DNA of 64,000 bases. Origin: Mytilus californianus. Taxonomy: Eukaryota; Mollusca; Bivalvia; Mytilida; Mytilidae. This document shows, one piece after another, positions 1 through 8,837 of the stretch. The notes beneath the pieces are model-generated. The model was not told the DNA's origin, did no database searches, and worked only from the letters and a program-made list of their open reading frames with translations. The stretch covers positions 11,268,348 through 11,332,347 of the forward strand of contig NW_026262668.1 in the NCBI RefSeq assembly GCF_021869535.1, in the 5' to 3' direction. Positions within the stretch are counted from its first letter, which is position 1; each line of letters opens with the position of its first letter. The translations under genes were made by a program, and so were the position numbers.

Positions 1-215
1 TCAGATAAATCGGGATTATCTCGATTTTTTTCAGATAATCCCGGTTTATCTCAGAATTTTAAGATAAACCGGGATTTTCTCAGCTTAATGCATATTTGAG
101 ATAATTCATTATATTCCTCACAAAATTAGATAAATAATTAACTGGAGAAAATCCGGGATTATCTGAAAATTCTGAGATAATCCGGGATTATCTGAGAATT
201 TTGAGAAAATCGATT
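1..215. repeat. Array of degenerate GATAA/TTATC palindromes
   Basis: Repeated units of the form GATAAWCCSGGATTWTCTSAG, alternating with their reverse complements, fill this stretch and are separated by short AT spacers. The core GATAATCCCGGTTTATC is itself nearly palindromic. A diverged array of the same motif lies at about 17690-18000. No coding potential is seen. The family is not recognised; the array could be part of a longer element that starts left of the window. Confidence 0.7.
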
Positions 216-1288
216 AACTGAAAAAAAGTAGCCAATAGAAAGCCACGACACATTGGAGGAAAATTTCATGGTCATAAGGGATAAGATATATATACAATGG
301 TGCATCTATACAGATAGAGATAGAGAAGAATGAAAGATTACGCTCTTACGGGAAACGTTTTAGAAGTTTTAAATTTCCAAATTTGATAAAAATAACAATT
401 GATTTATTCAGGATGTACATGTATGACAAGTGTATCGATAATAATGAAGATCAGAGGGATCTAGAATTTAGAAGTTTGTCTTGAGCGGTTTTTTTTTAAG
501 AGAATTTGAATGTTATATCCGTATTTGTCTTTATGAAGATAGTGAAATATGTTACATAAATCTGGCATCCGCACAATTAACTAGGACAAATAACTAAAAT
601 GTTGAAATAAGTTAAGCAAAGTTGAAATACACCATTTCGAAGTTCTAATGAGTTTTCTTTTAGAAAGTTATAATCTTAAAAAAAAAAAATATCACGCGCC
701 GTTTTTCTTTCCTTAATTTTCCCTATTAAAAGAGTAAAATATGGTGCAGGAATTTATCATCCATTTATTGCAAAGTTTTACATTTTGGTACTTACTTGGT
801 AAGTTGTATAAAGTGTTTGTTGTCTATTAGATAATCTAATCATGACAATGACAAATGCCCAATACCTGAAATATTTATTACCTTACAACTCTATTATATT
901 GTTAATCATTTTGTTTTTTAACGACACGTGGCCAATGCATAATTAACCTTTAAACAAACGCTGTTAAAACGGGGTTTTGATCCCTGAAGGACGCCACACT
1001 TTGCAATGAATTAGATCTATATTTGTTAACGTTTTCAAATTAAATAAACTGAATGGATTTCTTAAAATTCTCAAATGGCTTTAATATTATTACAAACAAA
1101 ACGAAACGTTTATTTAACATTTTTTGCAACTTTTATCTTTATTTTTGTTCTAAGAAAACCTTTCTTGCTTGGTTAACTAGTATGTGTTGATTACCTTCAC
1201 TAATTACTAAAGATCAGACGACCTAATTAAGTATTGAGTTATGTCCCCCTGGACTGTATGGACATGTCTGTTTGGCATCTCTTAAAAA
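216..1288. other. AT-rich stretch without a gene; may hold the LINE 5' UTR
   Basis: No open frame, splice-flanked exon or recognisable repeat is seen. The last one to two hundred bases probably contain the 5' UTR and internal promoter of the LINE that follows, but its 5' boundary could not be fixed because no target-site duplication was found. Confidence 0.5.
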
Positions 1289-2548
1289 ATGATATTTAAG
1301 ATGTCTTCAGGAGTGGTTGGTTGCTCTAATATGAACAGTGTATGGTTAACGTATTTAACAGACCTAATGGAACATAAAAGAAGGGTAACAAAGCCGCAAC
1401 CAAAAAGAAAACGTGTTCAAAGTAAAACTGATTGTGGTGCGTTTGATTCCTCCGCCATTTTTAATATGTCACAAACAATAACAAACTCATCTGGTGGTAA
1501 TGTGATGCCAACGGTCAATTTTGCATCATCACAGGATGCAAATCCATTTAGTATTATGTCTCAGCATTATCCTTCACAGCATGCATCGCATACCGGAATG
1601 ACCGGAATGAATTTGTACCCCCCTCCTCCTACATCGTTCAGCAGTCCACCCCCATGGATGTCCGACCTGATAAATAAAATTGACAATCTTAATTTGAGAA
1701 TGAATTCCGTTGATGAAATAAAGTCATCAGTTATAAGCATTGACTCTAAGTTAACAAAAATGGGAACAATTGTTGATGGTTTTGTGAAACGAGTTGAGGA
1801 CGTTGAAAATAGCCAGCAGTTTATATCTGCAGGGTTCGAACAAAATAAATCTGACATGGCTGTCATTGCCGATGATATAACTTCATTGCGTGTTGTTAAC
1901 AGGAGTATGGTTGATCAGCTTGAACAACTACAATGTGAAAACTTGAGGGACAATTTGATGTTTTTTGGTATCGAGGAGGAGGAGGGCGAAGACTGTATTG
2001 ATAGCATTAGAAGCATATGTGCTTTATCTCTGGAAATTCGAGAACCAATCGAAATAGCATCTGCCTTTAGGATGGGAAAGAAATTCGTGAGCAAGTCTAC
2101 TCGGAATGTGCGTAAGCCGCGCCCCATAATTGTCAAATTTATAAAACGTCAACAAAGGGACACTGTACGTCAAAACTCTCGAAAATTAAAAGAGTCAACC
2201 ATTTCAATTTCTGAACACTTTCCGAAAGCTATATATGAAAAACGTAAACTATTATTTCCTGTGTATAAAAAAGCAAAGGAGGCAGGTAAACGAGTTTCGT
2301 TTAATAAAGACAAACTTTTTATTGATGGTGTGCAGACTGTGGTTAAATCAAACGAGCTAGTCAAAATTACACGTCGTGATCAGTCAGGTGATAGAATGTC
2401 GGATACATCGTCGGGTCCAGGGTTTTCAGTGGCCGAAAAAACACCGAGCGTTTCAGGTATAAAACCTAGTAAATCTTCAGTGAGTGATGGCTCGTCTTGT
2501 GGATCCCGCTTTGAAGTGTTTGCAGATATGCACACAGGTCCAGACTAG
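1289..2548 (+). CDS. LINE ORF1 protein (L1-ORF1p-like, coiled coil plus RRM-like domain)
   Basis: Open frame of 419 codons from ATG 1289 to TAG 2546-2548. The N-terminus is basic (KPQPKRKR near residue 36), followed by a Ser/Asn/Pro-rich part with PPPP tracts. Residues about 120-215 have the heptad-like spacing of a coiled coil. The motif LRDNLMFFGIEEEEGED and the later RPIIVKFIKRQQRDTVRQ segment resemble the RRM-type domain and C-terminal domain of Transposase_22/L1 ORF1 proteins, which bind RNA as trimers in the retrotransposition particle. It lies directly upstream of ORF2 in the same frame. A basic Ser-rich tail follows the conserved part. No zinc knuckle is visible. Homology rests on motif recognition only. 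Confidence 0.8.
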   Translation: MIFKMSSGVVGCSNMNSVWLTYLTDLMEHKRRVTKPQPKRKRVQSKTDCGAFDSSAIFNMSQTITNSSGGNVMPTVNFASSQDANPFSIMSQHYPSQHASHTGMTGMNLYPPPPTSFSSPPPWMSDLINKIDNLNLRMNSVDEIKSSVISIDSKLTKMGTIVDGFVKRVEDVENSQQFISAGFEQNKSDMAVIADDITSLRVVNRSMVDQLEQLQCENLRDNLMFFGIEEEEGEDCIDSIRSICALSLEIREPIEIASAFRMGKKFVSKSTRNVRKPRPIIVKFIKRQQRDTVRQNSRKLKESTISISEHFPKAIYEKRKLLFPVYKKAKEAGKRVSFNKDKLFIDGVQTVVKSNELVKITRRDQSGDRMSDTSSGPGFSVAEKTPSVSGIKPSKSSVSDGSSCGSRFEVFADMHTGPD

Positions 2549-5500
2549 GACACATCGAGAAGCATCTCCTTTATTAACTTTTTGTATTGGAACATTAATG
2601 GTGGTTTACATGATAAACTTAATGAGCCAAATTTTTTATCTTACATTAAAACATATGATATTGCTATTTTGTCTGAGTGTTGGATCGATAAGTCATTTGA
2701 TGATATTGTAGATGGTTATATTTGTAAGCCAGTCCCATTACTAAAAAGTAAATATAAACAAGGCGGTGGACTATATTTGTTAATAAAAAACTGTTTTGCA
2801 AAGTATGTTGAAGTTGTTGATATTCAGAACGATACAATTATATGGCTCAAGTTGTCAAAGGATATATCAACTTGTGGGTTTGATTATTTCATTGGATGTG
2901 TATATTTGCCTCCTGCCTATTCAAATTATTATAAAATGTATAATTGTGATTTATTCTATGATTTGTTAAATTCTGTTGAAAAGTATTTATCAGAAACGTC
3001 AAGAGTATTTTTACTAGGTGATATGAACGCAAGAACTGCTATAGTTAATGATTTTATAATAAATGACAATGTATGTGGCCCAATTTTTGATAGTTTCAAC
3101 CATATTTTTGGGTATTTAAGTGACACAAATCTACCAGTAAGAAGAAATCCAGATCAAAGTACTAATGAGTTCGGGTTAAAATTGTTAAATCTGTGTAGAA
3201 GCACTGGTCTACGTATTTTGAACGGTCGGCATAAGGATGGCTTAGCTAATGACTATACATTTTGTGGTTCCCGAGGAATGAGTGTTGTGGACTACTTATT
3301 GGCTCCATATGACTTTTTACACATTATAGACCAGTTTATTGTTTGTAACTTCACTTCTTTTAGTGACCACGCGCCTTTACATGTTCGCTTGCGGTGCATA
3401 TTGCACGATTCACAAGAGCCCGAGCGTAATAGTGATACGTCAAACAACTCATATAATAGTTACCGATGGAAGGAAGAGCTAAAAGATCAGTGTTATGAGT
3501 CTTTAACTTTAAACAGTGGTTCACTTAGCCAGATAGTATTTTCTGATATTGAAAAATCCCAAAATGGTATTGACAATTATGTTGAATCGTTTACTTCCAA
3601 TTTGATGGGCATTATTTCACAATTCTTTTGTAACTCACATAATTCAAATAATACTTGTGACCGTACTCGTAGTAAGACGACCCGATATAAAGATGACAAA
3701 CCATGGTTTAACTACGAGTGCAAAAGACTTCGATCTATCTATATTAGTTCTTTGTATACATTTAATAGAGACAAAAATGTTGAAAATCATCAAATATTAA
3801 TTATGTCTAAAAGACAATACAAGCGTTTAGAAAATAAACTAAAACGAAAATATAAGCGTCAAGAGGGTGATATGATAGCTACATTGCGTAAAAGCGACCC
3901 AAAGAAATATTATAAACTGTTTCAAAAGAAGAGAGCCAAAACTTCTGATGTGTCACTTTCAGAATTCTTCGAACATTTTAGAAATTTGGTCACAAATGAT
4001 GGTATTAATGCGACAGTCGATACTCCAGAGACCGTTTCCGACACAACATATGATGAACTTGATCAAACTATTACACAAGATGAAATTTTGAAGTGTATTT
4101 CTAACCTTAAACGTGGTAAAAGTCATGGTATTGATGGTGCATTTAACGAGTTATTCATTGAATTTAAGGATATTCTGCTACCATTCTTAGAGGAAATATT
4201 CAATAAGATATTAGCATCAGGACATTTTCCGAAATCTTGGGCACTCGCAGTGTTAATTCCTGTTTTTAAAAAAGGCGACTCGTCCGATCCAGCGAACTAT
4301 CGTGGAATCAGTTTAGTCAGTAATTTAGCGAAACTGTTTACATCTATTATAAATTCAAGACTAATAAAATGGTCTGAGAATAATGATATTATTACAGATG
4401 CGCAATTTGGATTTCGCCCGGGTAGCAGCACTGTTGATGCAATTTATTCTTTGTTGACACTCGTTCAGAAAGCACTTTTCAAGAAAAAACGTTTGTATTG
4501 CTGTTTCGTTGACTACAAACAGGCATTTGACTCCGTAACCAGACTTAACTTATGGTTGAAACTATCAAGAGTTGGTATAACAGGCAAATTACTGTCTGTT
4601 TTAAAATCAATGTATTCTACAGTAAAAGTATGTGTGAAAGTTGATGGTTTTTATTCTGAGCAGTTTACAAGTTCAGTTGGTCTTATGCAAGGGGAAGTTC
4701 TTTCTCCTATACTATTTTCGTTATATGTAAATGACTTTGAAATGGAATTTCTACGTAATAGTAATATACCATATGAAGTGCAAGACTTGTCATTGTTTTT
4801 ACTTATGTATGCTGATGATATGATTTTATTTTCTGATTCAGTTATTGGCTTGCAAGATATGTTAGACACATTATTATTATATACTTGTAAATGGGGTTTG
4901 ACTGTAAATATTGCCAAAACAAAAATTATGGTATTTAGAAACGGAGGTTTTGTAAAAGACGAAGAAATTTGGTATTATGATGGCAATACTATTGACATAG
5001 TGGATGAATTTTGTTACCTTGGTGTACTGTTAAATTTTAACGGTAAATTTGTTAAAGCTCAAAAACATTTAGCTGAGCAAAGTAGAAAAGCTGTTTTTGG
5101 TTTAAAGTCGAGGGTTTCGTCATTGTATTTGAATGTTTTTACATATTTGAATTTATTTGATACTTACATTAGCAGTATTTTATGTTATGGTTGTGAAATA
5201 TGGGGCTTCCATAAAGCTCCAAATATTGAAAAAATACAACTTGATTTTTGCAAAAACATATTAGGTGTCAAACAATGTACAACAAATGTTATGGTTTATT
5301 TTGAATTGGGTAGATATCCTTTGATATATTTTAGAATGTACAAAATAGTGAAATACTGGTTAAAATTGTTATCCACAAGCAACTGTATTCTTAAAAACTG
5401 CTACAGGGAACAACTGTATAATTTCTGTAATATTAGAAGCAGTTGGATTTATCAACTACAACAATTATTATTTAACTTAGGTTTAAATGAGATCTGGTAT

Positions 5501-6001
5501 AACCAAGACAATTTGATTATTGATACAAATTTATTATTATTTGTAAAAACAAGGATATATGATCAAGCAAAACAGACTTTGAATGATCAACTGAACGTTT
5601 CATCTAAGTGTTATTTATATAAATATATTGTCAATAATGTATGTTTACAGAATTATCTAACCAAACATATGAATTTTAGAGTGTATTTAACTCGCCTTAG
5701 ATTGTCATCTCATAATTTGTTTGTTGAAGTAGGCCGTTATCATGGAGTAAATAGGTTAGATAGAAAGTGTACTCTTTGTACTTTGAATATCACTGAAGAT
5801 GAATTCCATTTTGTTTTACAATGTGAATGCTATAGAGACTTAAGGAGACAGTTTATTAAACCTTATTATTATAGACGTCCATCGTCGTTCAAATTAGTGC
5901 AACTTCTCAGCACTGAAAATGTAAAAGATTTGCGTAATTTGTGTAAATTCTTGTTTAATGCATTTAATCATAGGACCAAACTGTTATTGGTCAATACTTG
6001 A
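2549..6001 (+). CDS. LINE ORF2 protein: AP-type endonuclease and reverse transcriptase
   Basis: Open frame of at least 1139 codons, numbered here from the TTG at 2582 because no ATG precedes the endonuclease domain. The N-terminus has APE-endonuclease motifs: WNINGG at residues 3-8, catalytic E32 in LSECW, GDMN with D147, and SDH with D262/H263. The reverse transcriptase has FVDYKQAFDSV (D644) and YADD at 743-746, the metal-binding catalytic pair. The C-terminus carries C-x2-C-x9-H-x4-C at residues 1063-1081, a zinc-knuckle-like motif common near the end of such elements. All catalytic residues are present and no frame is broken, so the copy may be young. The frame equals that of ORF1, with only TAG 2546-2548 between them. 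The clade (CR1, L2 or Jockey-like) was not resolved. Confidence 0.92.
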   Translation, partial: DTSRSISFINFLYWNINGGLHDKLNEPNFLSYIKTYDIAILSECWIDKSFDDIVDGYICKPVPLLKSKYKQGGGLYLLIKNCFAKYVEVVDIQNDTIIWLKLSKDISTCGFDYFIGCVYLPPAYSNYYKMYNCDLFYDLLNSVEKYLSETSRVFLLGDMNARTAIVNDFIINDNVCGPIFDSFNHIFGYLSDTNLPVRRNPDQSTNEFGLKLLNLCRSTGLRILNGRHKDGLANDYTFCGSRGMSVVDYLLAPYDFLHIIDQFIVCNFTSFSDHAPLHVRLRCILHDSQEPERNSDTSNNSYNSYRWKEELKDQCYESLTLNSGSLSQIVFSDIEKSQNGIDNYVESFTSNLMGIISQFFCNSHNSNNTCDRTRSKTTRYKDDKPWFNYECKRLRSIYISSLYTFNRDKNVENHQILIMSKRQYKRLENKLKRKYKRQEGDMIATLRKSDPKKYYKLFQKKRAKTSDVSLSEFFEHFRNLVTNDGINATVDTPETVSDTTYDELDQTITQDEILKCISNLKRGKSHGIDGAFNELFIEFKDILLPFLEEIFNKILASGHFPKSWALAVLIPVFKKGDSSDPANYRGISLVSNLAKLFTSIINSRLIKWSENNDIITDAQFGFRPGSSTVDAIYSLLTLVQKALFKKKRLYCCFVDYKQAFDSVTRLNLWLKLSRVGITGKLLSVLKSMYSTVKVCVKVDGFYSEQFTSSVGLMQGEVLSPILFSLYVNDFEMEFLRNSNIPYEVQDLSLFLLMYADDMILFSDSVIGLQDMLDTLLLYTCKWGLTVNIAKTKIMVFRNGGFVKDEEIWYYDGNTIDIVDEFCYLGVLLNFNGKFVKAQKHLAEQSRKAVFGLKSRVSSLYLNVFTYLNLFDTYISSILCYGCEIWGFHKAPNIEKIQLDFCKNILGVKQCTTNVMVYFELGRYPLIYFRMYKIVKYWLKLLSTSNCILKNCYREQLYNFCNIRSSWIYQLQQLLFNLGLNEIWYNQDNLIIDTNLLLFVKTRIYDQAKQTLNDQLNVSSKCYLYKYIVNNVCLQNYLTKHMNFRVYLTRLRLSSHNLFVEVGRYHGVNRLDRKCTLCTLNITEDEFHFVLQCECYRDLRRQFIKPYYYRRPSSFKLVQLLSTENVKDLRNLCKFLFNAFNHRTKLLLVNT

Positions 6002-6118
6002 TATTTATTTGCTTCTCTGATGTATTATGTCATGTTGTGTTATAGAAATGTATTTGTATCTATTGAACTGATAAGCATAATGTGCTTAAAGTAATAAAGA
6101 ATTGAAATTGAAAAAAAA

Positions 6119-6750
6119 GTACTTGCATAGACCTAATCAGCATGATAATTGGTATCGAATATGATCATCGGTCATGCATGACATATTCCAAATAACGGCG
6201 CATGTTAATAAACACTTCAATAACTTCTGAAATATTCAATTAATTTTATTCAAACAAAAAAATTAAGATAAAAAAATAAATAATTTATCGGACGCATACC
6301 CTCAACGCCCACTAAAATATTTATTACATGTCCTGAGTGCACTCAGGAGGCCCTGAGCGATTTTAAAACGTACCGCAAAATTATAACTTAAAATAATTTT
6401 TGTTGACTGTTAAATGAAATACATTTCAATTCATGGAGTGTCAGTGAGTTATAATATATTTTACAAATGAGGGCCCCACTTTGGTAGTCCAACTTGAACA
6501 CATTGAGCGATCGTATATATGCAATCAGGAACAGATGTATCCACGAAATTATATTAACATTTTATGAACTTGCCTGCTTAAATAAATCATGTTTTAGTTA
6601 TAACATACACTTTTAATGTACTATTATTTATAAATCAATGTTTAAAATTCACATATATGTGCTTAGATTAAAACTTCATGTAATATTTGAATACTTTATT
6701 CTTGTAAAATTTTTCATTAATAAATACTGTTTAAACTAAGATTAAAATTT
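6119..6750. other. AT-rich stretch without a recognised feature
   Basis: No exon, ORF or known repeat is seen between the LINE tail and the next LINE relic. Confidence 0.5.
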
Positions 6751-6751
6751 C

Positions 6752-7235
6752 ATGTGTCATACGGTCATTCCAAGTGTCATTCGGTCATTCGTGTTACGTA
6801 TCTCCAGTACTTCTCTATGGATAAGAGCTAAATCTACCAAAAACAAGTTCACCAGAATTAATCGAAAACTTCCAGAAAAAGCTACTAATAAGCTTATACT
6901 CTCATTACCAACTTATGTAGCAGATGTTACTATCAACATCCTAAACGGAATACTACCAGTAGAAGCCCAACTACATATCCGAGTACTTTGACTATTGAAC
7001 AACATCTGTAATCAGCCCGAAAAAAGAATAGATAAATTGCTAGCTGACGACAACTTAAACTGAAAAATAGCCAAAGTTCTAGTTGCGTGTCGCTATAAAA
7101 CATATGCCCAAGAAGTACGATCTACAAAATGGTACATGGACAACACCGTCAAAAAAATATTATGGACCTCCAACATCAAGAAAACAGTACAGAGCTACTA
7201 GTCTAAGAGTAACTTCAGTAAACAGCATCACTGTA
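6752..7235 (+). pseudogene. Decayed LINE ORF2 C-terminal fragment
   Basis: The frame beginning at 6752 contains LPTYVADVTINILNGILPVEA, a signature I associate with the region downstream of the reverse transcriptase in mollusc LINEs (typical form LP..TA...LL.GI.PIEA.IH). Reading continues through several stop codons (after residue 79, then near 7060 and 7200). It is a 5'-truncated dead copy, from a different family than the LINE at 1.2-6.1 kb. Confidence 0.6.
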
Positions 7236-7440
7236 TTCTAGCTTCGAAGGCCGTACGGTGACCTATAGTTGTTAGTTTAAACATATTTTATTGTTCAAAA
7301 ATGACAAATGGATTAGACACAAGTTTTTCAACTTAGTAACGTCTTCTTCTATTGTTGTCAATTTCTGTGTCATATGGTCTCTTGTGGAGAGTTGTCTCAT
7401 TGGCAATCATACCACATCTTCTTTTTAAGTTCCAAAACGA
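7236..7440 (+). mobile_element. 3' tail of a dispersed retroelement (family C), split by an insertion
   Basis: It begins GAAGGCCGTACGGTGACC and ends CAATCATACCACATCTTCTT, the same 3' end seen at 36.8-37.2, 56.6-56.95 and, reversed, at 21.2, 30.4, 39.6, 44.1 and 45.6 kb. About 80 bp of unrelated sequence (about 7275-7353) splits the conserved CTATAGTTGTTAATTTCTGTG region. It directly follows the LINE ORF2 relic, so family C may be the 3' UTR of that LINE family. Confidence 0.6.
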
Positions 7441-7685
7441 CGAGTGTAAAAAAAAAGCAAATATGCAAACATACAGCCTGATTTATATTTACAACAAAAA
7501 CAAAATGAAATACAGGAACAGAGACTCAATGACACAATATGTCATGACGGAGGAAGGCACATGCATATTTGGAAGGGGCTAAAAAAAGGTCTAGTGCCAA
7601 ACCATACCTTAAACTGAAACTGTACACATGGGATAAGACCGAAGTCAGAACTTAAAGTAAAAATGTGTTGAAAAAGGTCCAGGGT
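7441..7685. other. Spacer without a recognised feature
   Basis: AT-rich; nothing recognised before the Harbinger-like terminal repeat. Confidence 0.4.
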
Positions 7686-7879
7686 ACCGTTTCACAAAGC
7701 CTTCGTAAGTCTACGTGTCATCGTACGTTCATCGTAAATAAATCGTAGGTTTTACAGCCGTTTCACAAAGCCGTCGTAAGTTAAGATGAGCGAAAATAAT
7801 ACGTAAATCCTGGCGTAACTTACTACAGCTATACCCAGTCATATCTCGATCGTAGTTTGTCCGCGAATATGAATTGAAC

Positions 7880-8140
7880 CATATCTAAGATGGCTTTATT
7901 CTCGATCAAGATGCCGCAAATGTTAGAAGACGAAGAAGAATCTTCAATATTAGAACCACACTTTCTTCGTTTGATCATTTTGAAAATGAAATGGATATTA
8001 TATCCAGATACAGACTGGATAGACACAGTATCAATTAAATAACATTGGCAATATAGAACCAGATATAAAACATGATACAAATAGGTCCCATGTACTTACT
8101 CCTGAAACGCAGGTTTTGTTAGCTTTGCGCTACTCACTGG
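7880..8140 (+). pseudogene. HARBI1-like transposase N-terminal relic
   Basis: An ATG at about 7890 begins a short acidic stretch (LEDEEESS). After a frame change, 7971-8039 reads NEMDIISRYRLDRHSIN, and after another, about 8046-8110 reads NRSHVLTPETQVLLALRYS. The order and wording match the N-terminal part of Harbinger transposases (RYRL...I, then LTPE.QVL.ALR). At least two frameshifts and several stops are present; the nuclease domain is missing. The match is from memory of the family. Confidence 0.6.
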
Positions 8141-8543
8141 TTCTCCGGTAAAGCGCCCATTTTATGACGCTGATTTGTCCCACCGTAACAAAGCAAAACT
8201 AACGACTTCGAGTTATATACCCGTAGCTTGTTATAATTATATCTGAGATTTTTATATTTCTTTATTATCTACATATTGCACAACGATAGTGATCGTACCG
8301 GCCGTCATAATGTTTTCTTCGTAAACCTGTAATTCCCGTTAACGGATAGAAGACCAAGCAAGAATAAATATTTAGCACAACTAGAGTGTGATATGAGTTA
8401 AATTTGATTATAAGGTTACCATAAATAATTTTGTTTATAACTGAGGTTACCATAAATAATTTTGTTAAATCGTCATTTATTCCAAATCATATCAATCTTG
8501 AAAACTAAACAAAGTTGAAAACTGCAGAAATTTGTTAAGCATG

Positions 8544-8685
8544 TAATCTCCTAGTCCAAATAATTATGACGTCTTGAAAGGCTATTATATTTTTTTTCTT
8601 TGACGCCTTACGTCGATGTAAGGCGTCAAAGAAAAAAAATATAATAGCCTTTCAAGACGTCATAATTATTTGGACTAGTAATCTC
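8544..8685. mobile_element. Perfect hairpin insertion with 61-nt arms and a 7-bp target duplication
   Basis: Arms at 8551-8611 and 8618-8678 are exact reverse complements over 61 nt around a 6-nt loop (GTCGAT). The element begins CTAGTCC and ends GGACTAG. It is flanked on both sides by TAATCTC (8544-8550 and 8679-8685), which reads as a 7-bp target-site duplication. It sits inside the Harbinger-like element, so it inserted later. It has no coding capacity. Confidence 0.85.
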
Positions 8686-8811
8686 CGTGGAATGGTATAT
8701 CCTAAACAAACACCTTTTTTGAAAATAAATTCTACATCCAACAGATCGACATCGGTGTCAACATTCAATTTTAATACAGATCTTCAGATTCGCGTATAAT
8801 ATTTTATAAAT

Positions 8812-8837
8812 GGGGGGGGGGGGGGGGGGGGGGGGGG
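8812..8837 (+). repeat. Poly-G tract of 26
   Basis: An uninterrupted run of 26 G. A 15-G tract follows at 9460-9474. Length may be unreliable in the assembly. Confidence 0.9.

Larger units (their letters stand above)
1230..6118 (+). mobile_element. Apparently complete APE-type non-LTR retrotransposon (LINE)
   Basis: Two intact ORFs are followed by a short 3' UTR (6002-6118) with AATAAA at 6093-6098 and a tail of GAATTGAAATTG plus a short A-run ending near 6118. The 5' edge is approximate. The 3' end is typical of insertion by target-primed reverse transcription. No convincing target-site duplication was found. Confidence 0.8.
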
